Numbered from the stretch's first letter, positions 13,967 to 23,185 are shown. The stretch is DNA of 64,000 bases from Oscillibacter sp. PC13 (GCF_900115635.1 NZ_FOXE01000001.1:62001-126000); one strand, 5' to 3'. Program-made: numbers and translations. The notes: generated from the letters alone by a model not told the origin.

Positions 13967-14042
13967 TGGAGCGGGCAACGAGGCTCGAACTCGCTACCTC
14001 CACCTTGGCAAGGTGGCGCTCTACCAGATGAGCTATGCCCGC
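13967..14042 (-). tRNA. tRNA-Gly (GCC)
   Basis: GCGGGCA acceptor, anticodon loop TTGCCAA and T-loop GTTCGAGCC, with encoded CCA. It is separated from tRNA-Phe by three bases. Confidence 0.96.
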
Positions 14043-14045
14043 AAA

Positions 14046-14122
14046 TGGTGCCCAGAGCCGGAATCGAACCAGCGACACGGGGATTTTCAGTCCCCTGCTC
14101 TACCAACTGAGCTATCTGGGCA
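14046..14122 (-). tRNA. tRNA-Phe (GAA)
   Basis: TGCCCAG acceptor, anticodon loop CTGAAAA and T-loop GGTTCGATTCC, with encoded CCA. Confidence 0.96.
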
Positions 14123-14155
14123 AATTCCCATAAAATGCTTCCATTTTATGGGAGA

Positions 14156-14232
14156 TGGCGACCCGGAACGGGCTCGAACCGTCGACCTCTAGCGTGACAG
14201 GCTAGCGTTCTAACCAACTGAACTACCGGGCC
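14156..14232 (-). tRNA. tRNA-Asp (GTC)
   Basis: GGCCCGG acceptor, anticodon loop CTGTCAC and T-loop GGTTCGAGCCC, discriminator G and encoded CCA. Confidence 0.96.
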
Positions 14233-14258
14233 ATCTCTGACATACATCTGAGCAAAAA

Positions 14259-14335
14259 TGGTGGGAACAACTGGACTCGAACCAGTGACCCCCTGCTTGT
14301 AAGGCAGGTGCTCTAACCAGCTGAGCTATGCTCCC
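14259..14335 (-). tRNA. tRNA-Val (TAC)
   Basis: GGGAGCA acceptor, anticodon loop CTTACAA and T-loop GGTTCGAGTCC, with encoded CCA. It is the first gene of the five-tRNA leftward cluster. Confidence 0.96.
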
Positions 14336-14411
14336 CGATTGCCGCTCTGTCAGACGGCAGAGTTTATTATACCCGAGCTCTCCCTATCTGTCAACAGTAT
14401 TTTCGAATTTT

Positions 14412-15302
14412 TCACGATTTTTTCTGCATATTCTGTAGCAGCAACTCCAGCTCCTCACGCGAGAAGTGCTGCACGTTATCGCAGAAGCGGCAGGTCAGTT
14501 CTGCCTTGCCCTGTTCGTCAATAATCCCCTTCAGTTCCTCCGGCCCAAGACTGATAAGCGCCCGCTCCATTCGTTCCCTGCTGCAGTAACAGCGGTACGC
14601 AATTGGGCGTTTCTCCAGCACCTCCAGTTCAAAATCTGAAAGGGCTGTCCGGAGCAGTGTCTCCGGATCATCGTCCTTCGCCAGCAACCCCGTGACCGGT
14701 CCCGCTGCCATCAAGCTGCCTTCCACCTTGGAAATCGTGTCCTCCCCTGCGCCGGGCAGCAGTTGAATGAGATAGCCCCCCGCAGCCAGCACACTTTGAT
14801 CCCTATCCACCAGAACACCCAGACCGCAGGCAGTCGGAATCTGCTCGGACTCCACAAAATAGGCCGCCAAATCTTCAGCGATTTCACCGCCCAGTAAGCC
14901 CACGCTCCCGATATAGGGTTCTTTCATGTTCAAATCCCGGATCACCGTCAGTGTACCTTCACACCCGACAGCGCCGCCCACGTCCAGCTTTCCGTCTGTC
15001 CGCAAAGGAATTTCCACAGCCGGGTTCTCCACTGTCCCACGGACATTCCCCTCGTTATCCGACACCGCCAAAATCGTCCCCAACGGCCCGCCTCCCTTGA
15101 TTTGCAAGGTTAGGCTGCTTCCGTCCTCTTTCAGGGCGTTGCCCATCATGGAGGCCGCCGCCAGCGTGCGGCCCAGAGCTGCAGTAGCCACCGGCAGAGT
15201 TTTATGAATCTGGCGGGCACGCTCTGTCAGCCCGCGGGTAGAAACCGCCGCCGCTTTTACAAGGCCATCCTTCGTAATGGCCCGAATCAATTGATCGCTC
15301 AT
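14412..15302 (-). CDS. hslO: Hsp33 redox-regulated chaperone
   Basis: The 296-residue protein is a full-length Hsp33, a holdase chaperone switched on by oxidation in the cytoplasm. The N-terminal substrate domain is present (TLAAASMMGN, IKGGGPLGTI, GGYLIQLLPGA). The C-terminal zinc site has C238-x-C240 (YRCYC) and C271-xx-C274 (CRFC), all four ligands conserved. GAGGGATAATTTACT precedes the ATG. It lies downstream of yerC and a methyltransferase in the same direction, with a 25-base gap, and just ahead of the tRNA cluster. Confidence 0.97.
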   Translation of the reverse strand: MSDQLIRAITKDGLVKAAAVSTRGLTERARQIHKTLPVATAALGRTLAAASMMGNALKEDGSSLTLQIKGGGPLGTILAVSDNEGNVRGTVENPAVEIPLRTDGKLDVGGAVGCEGTLTVIRDLNMKEPYIGSVGLLGGEIAEDLAAYFVESEQIPTACGLGVLVDRDQSVLAAGGYLIQLLPGAGEDTISKVEGSLMAAGPVTGLLAKDDDPETLLRTALSDFELEVLEKRPIAYRCYCSRERMERALISLGPEELKGIIDEQGKAELTCRFCDNVQHFSREELELLLQNMQKKS

Positions 15303-15327
15303 AGTAAATTATCCCTCTGTGTGTTTC

Positions 15328-16083
15328 TTATGATGCAGAAGGCCGGAATGCCCGGAAAATCCACCGGTCCTCCTCCTGCTTCGGCGGAGACATTCGTAAA
15401 TCGCCGCTGAGTGTAATATCCGTGAATCCAGCCTCCACCAGGTATTGCCGCAGCTCTGCTTCTTCCCAGGCACGCTCCCGGTGCTCCTCAAAGTCCCGTT
15501 CCCATGCACCGTCCGGTTGCAGGTGGAACAAATCCACCTGATAGGTACAGATCCGACTTTTTTCAGAGAAAAACGTCCGCCAGACACAGTAACTGTCCTC
15601 TGTCTCATCCATATAGATCTGCCTGTCCATCCGGCGAAACTTGTATGGTGTGTTGACATCAAAGATAAACTGTCCACCGGGCCGCAGCCAGCGGTATACC
15701 CTCTGGAAGGTCTCCCGGATATCCCTTGTGCGTGTCAGGTAATTCAGGGCGTCCAGCGTTGAAATGGCCGCATCTACTGGCTTCAGCAGTCGCAAGTGCG
15801 GCATATCCTGCTGCAAAAACAGCGGTGGATCCAGCTCAGCAGAAGCAGCCTTTTCCATGGCCTGGGTCAGCATCTCCTCCGATCCGTCCACTGCGATAAC
15901 TTGATATCCCCGCGCTGTCAGCAAATATGCCATTGTTCCGGTTCCGCAGCCCAAATCCAGCACTGTCCGAACCGGAACAGGTCCTTTGCGAAGCAGGCGT
16001 TCCAAATAGTCTGCCCGCCGGCAATACGCCGCATCCACAGTCAGCGCATCGTAACTGGCAGCCAGTGCATCATAGCTGCTCAT
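15328..16083 (-). CDS. Class I SAM-dependent methyltransferase
   Basis: This 251-residue enzyme has the Rossmann SAM-binding motif VLDLGCGTGTMAYLL at about residues 40-54 and VIAVDGSEEML as motif II, with FDVNTPYKFRRM in the catalytic part. It resembles the YdfC/UbiE-like group whose substrates are mostly unknown. The ATG overlaps the stop of yerC (ATGA), so the two are coupled. No specific substrate can be deduced from the neighbours. Confidence 0.9.
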   Translation of the reverse strand: MSSYDALAASYDALTVDAAYCRRADYLERLLRKGPVPVRTVLDLGCGTGTMAYLLTARGYQVIAVDGSEEMLTQAMEKAASAELDPPLFLQQDMPHLRLLKPVDAAISTLDALNYLTRTRDIRETFQRVYRWLRPGGQFIFDVNTPYKFRRMDRQIYMDETEDSYCVWRTFFSEKSRICTYQVDLFHLQPDGAWERDFEEHRERAWEEAELRQYLVEAGFTDITLSGDLRMSPPKQEEDRWIFRAFRPSAS

Positions 16084-16376
16084 TTCTCTTTGTTCTTTTC
16101 CCGCTCAAAAATTTGGGCATAGGCGCCGGTTCCATAACTCAAAGAGCGGTTGACCCGGCTGATGGTGGCGCTGGACGCACCTGTTCGTTCCAGAATATCA
16201 TTGTAAATCATGCCATCATACAGCAACGACGCCACCTCGAATCTCTGCTCCATGGATCGCAACTCAGAAATAGTGCACAGATCCTGAAAAAAGTCATAAC
16301 ACTCCTGCTCGTCCTTTAGCTGCAGGATCGCCTTGTACAGCGCATCATTCTTTTCCTTCTTCCCAATCTTGACCAT
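16080..16376 (-). CDS. yerC: YerC/YecD TrpR-like regulator
   Basis: The 98-residue protein matches the YerC family of Trp-repressor-fold proteins in Firmicutes. It has the block ELRSMEQRFEVASLLYDGMI and a helix-turn-helix ILERTGASSATISRVNRSL that includes the conserved TISRVNRSL. Its DNA target is not well defined in the family. A promoter stands at 16435-16463 and the methyltransferase follows with an ATGA overlap. Confidence 0.93.
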   Translation of the reverse strand: MVKIGKKEKNDALYKAILQLKDEQECYDFFQDLCTISELRSMEQRFEVASLLYDGMIYNDILERTGASSATISRVNRSLSYGTGAYAQIFEREKNKEK

Positions 16377-16434
16377 TTAAAACACCCTTTCTGGGATTTC
16401 TCCAACGAATTGCCGGCAACCGCCGCCTTTTTAA

Positions 16435-16463
16435 ATTTTAGCATTGTACTGCGTGAAAGTAAA
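16435..16463 (-). promoter_or_regulatory. Promoter of the yerC operon
   Basis: On the minus strand TTTACT (16458-16463) and TAAAAT (16435-16440) are 17 bases apart, about 60 bases before the yerC start. Confidence 0.65.
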
Positions 16464-16574
16464 GGGTCTTTCTGACAAAATTTTTCGCACATTAAAGTAT
16501 TACTCCCGCTCTCACCTCTTCCGCCCGCTCCGCATAGGCTAAAGCAGATCAAAGCTATGGAAGGGAGCATCAAC

Positions 16575-17297
16575 CGCATGAGACAAAGCCTGACCCAGCT
16601 GCATACAGAGCCCTTTGCGGCAGAGCGGGAATGGACGGTGGATGGAATCCCAGTTCTCTCCGCCGCCGTTTCACTGCCTCAGCCAGTTCCGGCGGCAGAT
16701 AAGGTATCCCGCAGAATCCACCGGTACTATCAACTGCAAGCCCGCTCCTTTCTCCGCTATTGCGATCGCTGGCTCTTTCCCCAAGCCGTGGCGGAGTACA
16801 GAGCCGCTCTGGCCTCCAGTGCGCCGCTTCCCTCGCTGAAAGCAGAACTTTCTTATCGCGTTACATACAATAATGATAGTTTTTGGAGCCTATATACCCA
16901 ATCCCGGGAATCCGGTCTGCCAGGACCCGCGCTGCTGACCCGGTGGGGAGATACTTGGGATCTGTCGTCTGGTTATCCAGTTCCGCTATCCTCCTTTTTC
17001 CCTTCCAAAAGCAGCTGGAAGCGGCAGCTACTGCACCAGGCAGAGGCCGAGATTACACGGCAGGAAAAAGCCGGTGTTTCCCGATATCATGAAAGTTGGC
17101 GTCGGGAACTGCGCCGCCGCTTCAATCCCCGGCACTTCTACTTATCAGAGGAGGGAATTGTCTGGTTTTATTCCATGTATGCCATTGCTCCCGCCACCGA
17201 GGGGATTCCATCCTTTGTTCTGCCCTTTGAGGCCGTCAGAAACTGGCAGCCGTCTGGTGCAGTTTCCACTGTGGATACGCAGCAAGAAAAAGCCTGA
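16575..17297 (+). CDS. DUF3298 (RsiV-like) domain protein, cytoplasmic
   Basis: The 240-residue protein resembles the DUF4163/DUF3298 part of RsiV-like proteins: WTVDGIPVLSAAVSLPQP, YRVTYNNDSFWSLYTQSRE, and a C-terminal YLSEEGIVWFYSMYAIAPAT followed by IPSFVLPFEAV. Unlike RsiV it has no membrane segment or signal peptide, so it is not a standard anti-sigma factor. The ATG at 16575 has GGGAG ten bases upstream; an ATG six codons earlier lacks a ribosome site. Its role is unknown. Confidence 0.8.
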   Translation, partial: RMRQSLTQLHTEPFAAEREWTVDGIPVLSAAVSLPQPVPAADKVSRRIHRYYQLQARSFLRYCDRWLFPQAVAEYRAALASSAPLPSLKAELSYRVTYNNDSFWSLYTQSRESGLPGPALLTRWGDTWDLSSGYPVPLSSFFPSKSSWKRQLLHQAEAEITRQEKAGVSRYHESWRRELRRRFNPRHFYLSEEGIVWFYSMYAIAPATEGIPSFVLPFEAVRNWQPSGAVSTVDTQQEKA

Positions 17298-17318
17298 CGT
17301 GTAAACATCAGGCTTTTT
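17287..17318. terminator. Bidirectional terminator between DUF3298 gene and hydA
   Basis: AAAAAGCCTGA pairs with TCAGGCTTTTT around a short loop, overlapping the end of the DUF3298 gene. Confidence 0.85.
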
Positions 17319-17343
17319 CAAAGAGTATTCAAAAATGCTTGCG

Positions 17344-19041
17344 TTAATCTTTTTTGTAATGGACGTGCAACAACTCATGGGTCCGGCCCTTCAGAGAACC
17401 GTCCAGCATTTCCATCACGATGGGGTTCCGCTCAGAGCGCTTAATCAGGGCGGCGCGATCGGCTTCATACAGACCCGCACCGCGCTGCTGCTTGATAGGA
17501 ATCAGTCCGTAGGGCTGGCCCGCTCCACCAACACAACCGGTTTTGCAGGTCATCACTTCGACCAGATCATAGTACTCTTTGCCCTCTTCAATGTCCCGCA
17601 GCAGCTTCTGGGCATTGACCAATCCGTGGACCACGGCAATACGCAGGGCCCGATCCCCAACCGGCAGTGTCACGGAACGGATGGTCTCGCTGCCCCGCAC
17701 GCCGGAGAATTGGATAGCTTGGAGTGTGTTCTTGGATTTATCCTCCACCACACGACGGGCTACAGCTTCCGCCACGCCTCCAGTAGTGCCGAAGATCGTG
17801 GCAGCACCAGTGCCCATGCCAAAGGGCAGATCCGGGGATTCTCCTTCCAGCTCTGCAAAGCGGATGCCGGATTCCTTGATCATCATGATAACCTCTTGCG
17901 TGGTCAGCACCAAATCCACATCCGGCTTGCCGTCATGCGTGAACTCTTCGCGCCGGGCCTCCATTTTCTTGGCTGTACAGGGCATAATGGCAATGTGATA
18001 GGTAGTCTTGCCATCATCCGCATCCTTTTTGGCATACTGGTCCTTCAGCACTGCTGCAAACATTTCCATAGGAGACTTGCAGCTGGAGATATTTTTCAGA
18101 TACTTTGGATTCTCCTCCTCCAGATACTTGATCCACGCCGGGCAGCAGGAGGTGAACATGGGGAAGGGGCCGCCCTTCTTCAGCCGCTCCAGGAACTCTG
18201 CAGACTCCTCCATGACAGTCAGGTCCGCACCAAAGTTGGTGTCGTATACCTCGTCTGCGCCCATCATTTTCAGGGCAGACACCAGCTTATCAATGGCATT
18301 GACGCCGGGGGCCATCCCAAAGGACTCGCCCACAGCCACCCGCACGGCAGGTGCGATTTGGAACACCACCCGCTTTTTGGGGTCATGCAGTGCCCGCCAG
18401 GCAGGACCGATTTCATTGCGCACCGTGATCGCTCCGGTGGGGCAGGCAGCAGCACACTGTCCGCAGCTGATGCAGCTGGTTTGGGACAGTTTCCGGTCAA
18501 AAGCCGGCATCACCTGCAAGTCACTGCCGCGATGGGCGAAGTTCAAAATTCCCATGCCCTGCATCTCTTCACAAATACGGATGCAGTCGCCGCAGAGAAT
18601 GCACTTGTTGGGGTCCCGGACAATCGCGGGAGAGGACTCGTCCTTGTCATACACCGGGCGGGTATCCTCAAACCGGACATGCCGCACGCCAAACCGCAGC
18701 GCCAGCTCCTGCAGGCGGCAGTTGCCGCTCTTTTCGCAGGTGGTGCAGTCCCTGCAGTGGGAAGAGAGCATCAGCTCCAAAATCATCCGGCGGTGTTTCA
18801 AAAGCTTTGCAGTATTGGTGCGGATCTTCATGCCATCCCGGGGCTCCATGGAGCAGGAGGCGTCGATCTTCCCCTTCTCATCCTCCACCACGCACATCCG
18901 GCATGCGCCGTAAACAGACAGTTCCGAATAGTAGCAGAAGGTCGGCATCTCAATTCCCGCCTTCCGGATCACCGCCAGGACGTTCTTTTCCCCATCGAAG
19001 GGCACGCGCTGGCCGTCGATATACATAATTCCCTTTGCCAT
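17344..19041 (-). CDS. hydA: [FeFe] hydrogenase catalytic subunit of an NAD-dependent bifurcating complex
   Basis: This 565-residue enzyme carries a plant-type [2Fe-2S] domain (C36, C47, C50, C63), a His-Cys3 [4Fe-4S] site (H95, C99, C102, C108) and two ferredoxin-type clusters (C147-C157, C190-C200). The H-cluster motifs TSCCPAW (297-303), MPCTAKK (353-359) and TCKTGCVGGAGQP (498-510) follow. It should oxidise or make H2 with ferredoxin and NAD(H) together with the two upstream subunits. The last motif departs from the common ACPGGC form. It is also comparable to HndD. Confidence 0.95.
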   Translation of the reverse strand: MAKGIMYIDGQRVPFDGEKNVLAVIRKAGIEMPTFCYYSELSVYGACRMCVVEDEKGKIDASCSMEPRDGMKIRTNTAKLLKHRRMILELMLSSHCRDCTTCEKSGNCRLQELALRFGVRHVRFEDTRPVYDKDESSPAIVRDPNKCILCGDCIRICEEMQGMGILNFAHRGSDLQVMPAFDRKLSQTSCISCGQCAAACPTGAITVRNEIGPAWRALHDPKKRVVFQIAPAVRVAVGESFGMAPGVNAIDKLVSALKMMGADEVYDTNFGADLTVMEESAEFLERLKKGGPFPMFTSCCPAWIKYLEEENPKYLKNISSCKSPMEMFAAVLKDQYAKKDADDGKTTYHIAIMPCTAKKMEARREEFTHDGKPDVDLVLTTQEVIMMIKESGIRFAELEGESPDLPFGMGTGAATIFGTTGGVAEAVARRVVEDKSKNTLQAIQFSGVRGSETIRSVTLPVGDRALRIAVVHGLVNAQKLLRDIEEGKEYYDLVEVMTCKTGCVGGAGQPYGLIPIKQQRGAGLYEADRAALIKRSERNPIVMEMLDGSLKGRTHELLHVHYKKD

Positions 19042-19044
19042 TGC

Positions 19045-20949
19045 TTAACCCTCCTTTGCAGCGGTAATCGCGCCGAACGGGCAGTTCGTCACGCAAGCGC
19101 CGCAGTTAATACATTTTTCAGAATTGATGATATGCACCTGCTTCGTTGTCCCGGAGATCGCCTCCATGGGGCAGTTCTTCCGGCACTTGCCGCAGCCCTT
19201 ACACTTGTCCGCGTCAATGGTGGGATGGGGCTTTTCCTTATTGCAGATGGGGCAGTGGTGATCCACCACATGGGCCAGGTATTCCTCCCGGAAATACTTC
19301 AGCGTGCTCTGCACAGGCTTGCAGGCGCTCTGTCCCAAGCCGCACAGGGCCGTGTGGGAGATGGTGTCTGCCAACTCCTCCAGCAGATCCAAGTCCTCCA
19401 GCGTGCCCTTGTTGTCCACAATGCGGTTCAAGATCTCCAGCATACGCTTGGTACCCTCCCGGCAGGGAACACATTTGCCGCAGGATTCCTTCTGCGTAAA
19501 CTCCATGAAGAAGCGGGCGGTTTCCACCATGCAGGTATCCTCATCCATCACTACCAAACCGCCGGAGCCAATCATAGCTCCAATACTTTTCAGGGAGTCG
19601 AAATCCAGGGGCAGATCCAGATGCTCCCGGCTGGCGGTGGTGGCGCCGCCGGAGGGTCCGCCAATCTGTACGGCCTTGAACTTCTTTCCGTTTCGAATGC
19701 CGCCGCCGATGTCAAACACCACCTCCCGGATCGTGGTGCCCATAGGCACCTCAATGAGTCCAGTGTTCTCCACATTGCCGGTGAGTGCAAATGCCTTGGT
19801 GCCAGGGCTGTTCTTTGTACCGATGGAGCGGTACCAGTCCACGCCATTACGCACAATCAGAGGAACATTGGCAAAAGTCTCCACATTGTTCAGCACCGTG
19901 GGTTCTGCCCAGAGGCCGTGCTCAATGGTGCGCGGCGGCTTGACGCGGGGCATGCCCCGGTTTCCCTCAATGGAAGCGGTCAAGGCACTGCCCTCGCCGC
20001 AGACAAAGGCTCCCGCGCCCTTGTTGACATGGATATGGAAGGAAAAGTCCGTTCCCATAATGTGATCGCCCAGAAGGCCATACGCCTCCGCTTTTGCAAT
20101 GGCGGTCTTCAGACGGTTGACTGCCAGTGGGTACTCCGCGCGCACATAGATATACCCCGAATCGCTGCCAACGGCGAGACCTGCAATCATCATGCCTTCC
20201 AGCACGCTGTGGGGGTTGCCCTCCATGACGGAGCGATCCATAAACGCACCGGGGTCGCCCTCGTCGCCGTTGCAGACGATATACTTCTGGGGCGCGTTCT
20301 GCTTCCGGGCGCCCTCCCATTTGCGGCCGGCGGGGAATCCGCCGCCGCCGCGGCCCCGGAGTCCGGAATCGATGACTGTTTTGCAGATTTCTTCTCCCGT
20401 CATCTCAAAGAGTGCTTTTTCAAACGCCTCGTAGCCGCCCTTGGCAATGTACTCCTCAATATCCTCCGCGTCGCTGCGGCCGCAGTTCTCCAGCACCACC
20501 CGATGCTGGCGCTTGTAAAAAGGAATATCCTCCTGCCGGGGATAGGCCACGCCGTCCAGATGGTATACCAGCCGGTCAATGATCTCGCCGCCCAGAACGG
20601 TTTTCTCAATGATCTCGTGGCAGTCCTCCGGCTTCACGTGAATGTACATGACACCCATGGGCTCAATATGAACCAGGGGACCCATCTCGCAGAAGCCGTG
20701 GCAGCCGCTCATTTTCACATGAAGGCTCTTCTCCTCATCCGTGTCGTGTTTAAGCCCCACGTAGACGGCAAGGCCCCGTTTTTCGCACTCTGCCTTGATA
20801 TTTTCATAGATCTTCATGGATCCGCCGGCAATACATCCAGTGCCTGCGCAGATCAAAACGGAGGTTACCTGTTCGCTCTGCTTCAAGGCGTTTTTCGCGT
20901 TGGCCTGGAATACGTGAAAGCTCTCCCGTGTCAGTTTGGTGCGGTTCAT
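19045..20949 (-). CDS. hydB: NuoF-like NADH/FMN subunit of the bifurcating hydrogenase
   Basis: The 634-residue protein has an N-terminal thioredoxin-like [2Fe-2S] domain (C34, C39, C83, C87), then the NuoF core with GRGGGGFPAGRKWE for NADH/FMN and GDEGDPGAFMDR. An SLBB segment, an ESCGKCVPCREGTKRM [4Fe-4S] site and two C-terminal ferredoxin clusters (CKGCGKCRKNCP, CINCGACVTNCP) complete it. It is the flavin subunit (HydB or HndC type) where electron bifurcation is thought to occur. It is coupled to hydC by an ATGA overlap and is three bases from hydA. Confidence 0.95.
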   Translation of the reverse strand: MNRTKLTRESFHVFQANAKNALKQSEQVTSVLICAGTGCIAGGSMKIYENIKAECEKRGLAVYVGLKHDTDEEKSLHVKMSGCHGFCEMGPLVHIEPMGVMYIHVKPEDCHEIIEKTVLGGEIIDRLVYHLDGVAYPRQEDIPFYKRQHRVVLENCGRSDAEDIEEYIAKGGYEAFEKALFEMTGEEICKTVIDSGLRGRGGGGFPAGRKWEGARKQNAPQKYIVCNGDEGDPGAFMDRSVMEGNPHSVLEGMMIAGLAVGSDSGYIYVRAEYPLAVNRLKTAIAKAEAYGLLGDHIMGTDFSFHIHVNKGAGAFVCGEGSALTASIEGNRGMPRVKPPRTIEHGLWAEPTVLNNVETFANVPLIVRNGVDWYRSIGTKNSPGTKAFALTGNVENTGLIEVPMGTTIREVVFDIGGGIRNGKKFKAVQIGGPSGGATTASREHLDLPLDFDSLKSIGAMIGSGGLVVMDEDTCMVETARFFMEFTQKESCGKCVPCREGTKRMLEILNRIVDNKGTLEDLDLLEELADTISHTALCGLGQSACKPVQSTLKYFREEYLAHVVDHHCPICNKEKPHPTIDADKCKGCGKCRKNCPMEAISGTTKQVHIINSEKCINCGACVTNCPFGAITAAKEG

Positions 20950-21428
20950 GCCTCAGCCGCCTCCTTTCCGCGAATCTCCTCCAGAAGCGCCAACGCTGCC
21001 TCGGGGGTCATTTTTGCGTGTACCTCGCCGTCAATGGTCATGACAGGGGACAAGCCGCAGGCGCCGAGACATGCCACCGTCTCCAGCGTAAACAGGCCGT
21101 CTGCAGAGGTTTTTTTCTTTCCACTCAGCCCCAAATACTCGTAGATGGCATCATAAATAGGCTGAGATTTGCGCACGTGGCAAGCCGTGCCCGCACAGAC
21201 CTTGATGACATGCCGGCCTTTTGCCTCCAGAGAAAAATTCTCATAGAAAGTGGCTACGCTGTACACCTTTGCTGTGCCGATGTTCAATTTTTCTGCAATC
21301 AGAGTCAAAACCTCTTCGCTCAGATACTTGTACGCCGCTTGGATCTCCTGCATAATCGCAATGAGGTTGGACTGGTCGCAGTCATAGCTTTCAATGATTT
21401 CGCTTGCCCGGGACAGTTCGTTGCTCAT
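20946..21428 (-). CDS. hydC: NuoE-like [2Fe-2S] subunit of the bifurcating hydrogenase
   Basis: The 160-residue protein is a NuoE/HndA-type thioredoxin-fold ferredoxin with ligands C78, C83, C120 and C124 (VCAGTACHVR, ACLGACG). It also has the family block GTAKVYSVATFYENFS. AAAGGAGAACTGTTC precedes the ATG at 21428. It is the first gene of the hydC-hydB-hydA operon; a separate HndB-like gene is absent because hydB carries that domain. The promoter and Rex-like site at 21553-21591 lie upstream. Confidence 0.94.
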   Translation of the reverse strand: MSNELSRASEIIESYDCDQSNLIAIMQEIQAAYKYLSEEVLTLIAEKLNIGTAKVYSVATFYENFSLEAKGRHVIKVCAGTACHVRKSQPIYDAIYEYLGLSGKKKTSADGLFTLETVACLGACGLSPVMTIDGEVHAKMTPEAALALLEEIRGKEAAEA

Positions 21429-21552
21429 GAACAGTTCTCCTTTTTCGTAATTGATCTGTGCTACAGACATGGAAAAGGCACGATGACCACAGGGGCCAAC
21501 GCGCCTTGGGCTTCCGCCCGAGGTACAAACTTATTGGATTCAAATACTTTGG

Positions 21553-21591
21553 ATGTTAAATATTATACAATGTACAATGTTAACCTGTCAA
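21553..21591 (-). promoter_or_regulatory. hyd operon promoter with Rex-like operator
   Basis: On the minus strand TTGACA (21586-21591) and TATAAT (21562-21567) are 18 bases apart. Overlapping the -10, TTGTATAATATTTAACAT (21553-21570) matches the clostridial Rex site TTGTTAA-n4-TTAACAA at 11 of 14 fixed positions. Rex senses NADH/NAD, which would suit this operon; regulation is inferred. Confidence 0.65.
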
Positions 21592-21643
21592 AACAAATTT
21601 CAATTTTGTCGAAAGCACCCGTTCCGTCCCCTCTAATTTATGG

Positions 21644-21682
21644 AAAAAGACGGAGACCTTGGTTCAAAACCAAAGTCTCCGT
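21644..21682 (-). terminator. Terminator of the AGCS symporter gene
   Basis: On the minus strand ACGGAGAC and GTCTCCGT, extended by TTGGTT/AACCAA, form a long stem followed by CTTTTTCC. Confidence 0.8.
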
Positions 21683-21698
21683 TCAAATCTCATAAAAA

Positions 21699-23132
21699 TT
21701 ATTTACGAAGCGTTTCTTTTCCCAGTGCAACCTTTGTCACAACGCTTGTCAATGCAAACAGCGCGATGGCGTTTGGAATGACCATCAGGTTGTTGAACAT
21801 ATCCGTCAGCTCCCACACCAGATCGTTGGACATCACTGTGCCAAGGAAAATAAACACCAGTGCAATCAGCGTATAAATCACCGTGGCATTCTTTGCCCCC
21901 AGCTTTTTCCCAAACAGATAGATCATGTTGATTTTGCCGAACAGATTCCAGCCCAGGATGGTGGAAAATGCAAAGAAAAACAGGCAGACAGCCACGAACA
22001 TGGCGCCCAGGCTCTCGCCAAATACGGTGCCGAACGCCGTCTGTGCCAGGTTTGCCTTACCGATGGTCTCGGTAACAGCACCGGTATAACCGCCGGCCAG
22101 AATACCGTCCTGCGTGTACAGAGTGGAGATGATTACCAGCGCATTCAGCGTCAGAACCACGAAGGTATCGATAAATACACCGATAATGGCCACCACACCC
22201 TGATCATGGGGATCCTTCACATTGGCCTGGGCATGTGCATGGGGAGTTGAGCCCATACCGGCCTCGTTGGAAAACAGGCCGCGCTTTGCACCTTGGCTGA
22301 CGGCAGTCTTGATGGCATAGCCGAAGCCGCCTCCGATGATAGCCTGGGGCTGGAAGGCATACTTAAAAATCATGCCAAAGGTTGCGGGAATATACTGGAT
22401 TCTGCATACCAAAACCACCAGGCCGCCTAACAGGAAGATGGCTGCCATGATGGGAACAACCTTTTCCGTGACAGAGGCCAGCCGCTGAACGCCGCCCAGG
22501 AAAATGACCGCGCAGATGACCACCAACACAGCGCCCACGATCCAAGACGGGATTCCAAAGGCGGTCTGGAAGGTAGAGCCGATAGAGTTGGACTGCACCA
22601 TGCAGCCCATAAAGCCAAGGGCCAGGATAATGGCCACCGCGAAGAAACCTGCCAGGAATTTGCCAAAGCCGCCCTGGAACGCAGTGGTGATGTAGTATAC
22701 AGGACCGCCGTGAACCGTACCGTCCTTGTCCACTTTACGGGTTTTCAGCGCCAGGGTGGCCTCTGCATAAATGGTCGCCATACCGAAGAAGGCAATGACC
22801 CACATCCAGAAAATGGCACCGGGACCGCCGGTGAGGATGGCGCCGCTGGCGCCCACGATATTGCCGGTACCCACCTGCGCTGCGATGGCAGTAGCCAGAG
22901 CCTGGAAGGAGCTCATGCCGCTCTCCTGCCGGCCGCCCCGCAGGGAGAGGTTTCCAAAGACCTTCCGCATACCCTCGCCAAAGCAGCGTATCTGAACAAA
23001 CTGGGTCTTAATAGAATACCACAGGCCAACCGCGATCAGCAGGAAGACCAGGATATAGCTGGACAGGTAATTGTTGATGTTGCATACAACTGGATACAGG
23101 GCGCTTTCCAATGAATTGAATGTTTCAAGCAT
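21699..23132 (-). CDS. AGCS-family sodium:amino-acid symporter (probably glycine/alanine)
   Basis: This 477-residue protein is a typical AGCS symporter with about eleven hydrophobic segments and the family motifs QALATAIAAQVGTGNIVGAS, GGPGAIFWMWV and AVSQGAKRGLFSNEAGMGS. It imports glycine or alanine with sodium. A tandem glycine riboswitch with its own terminator lies in the leader, which points to glycine as substrate. CAGGAGGGAAAGAAAAC precedes the ATG. Confidence 0.94.
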   Translation of the reverse strand: MLETFNSLESALYPVVCNINNYLSSYILVFLLIAVGLWYSIKTQFVQIRCFGEGMRKVFGNLSLRGGRQESGMSSFQALATAIAAQVGTGNIVGASGAILTGGPGAIFWMWVIAFFGMATIYAEATLALKTRKVDKDGTVHGGPVYYITTAFQGGFGKFLAGFFAVAIILALGFMGCMVQSNSIGSTFQTAFGIPSWIVGAVLVVICAVIFLGGVQRLASVTEKVVPIMAAIFLLGGLVVLVCRIQYIPATFGMIFKYAFQPQAIIGGGFGYAIKTAVSQGAKRGLFSNEAGMGSTPHAHAQANVKDPHDQGVVAIIGVFIDTFVVLTLNALVIISTLYTQDGILAGGYTGAVTETIGKANLAQTAFGTVFGESLGAMFVAVCLFFFAFSTILGWNLFGKINMIYLFGKKLGAKNATVIYTLIALVFIFLGTVMSNDLVWELTDMFNNLMVIPNAIALFALTSVVTKVALGKETLRK

Positions 23133-23149
23133 GTTTTCTTTCCCTCCTG

Positions 23150-23185
23150 AAAAAATAACGGAACGGCTGATGATAGCCGCTCCGG
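23150..23185 (-). terminator. Riboswitch expression-platform terminator
   Basis: On the minus strand CGGAGCGGCT pairs with AGCCGTTCCG, followed by TTATTTTTTC just before the symporter ribosome site. It is the likely on/off element of the glycine riboswitch. Confidence 0.75.

Noticed and set aside
17335..21144. Very long plus-strand open frame (1269 codons) opposite the hydrogenase genes
   Set aside because: It lies antisense to three strongly conserved hydrogenase genes; the product is His/Gly/Leu-rich without domains. It is a by-product of GC-rich codon use.
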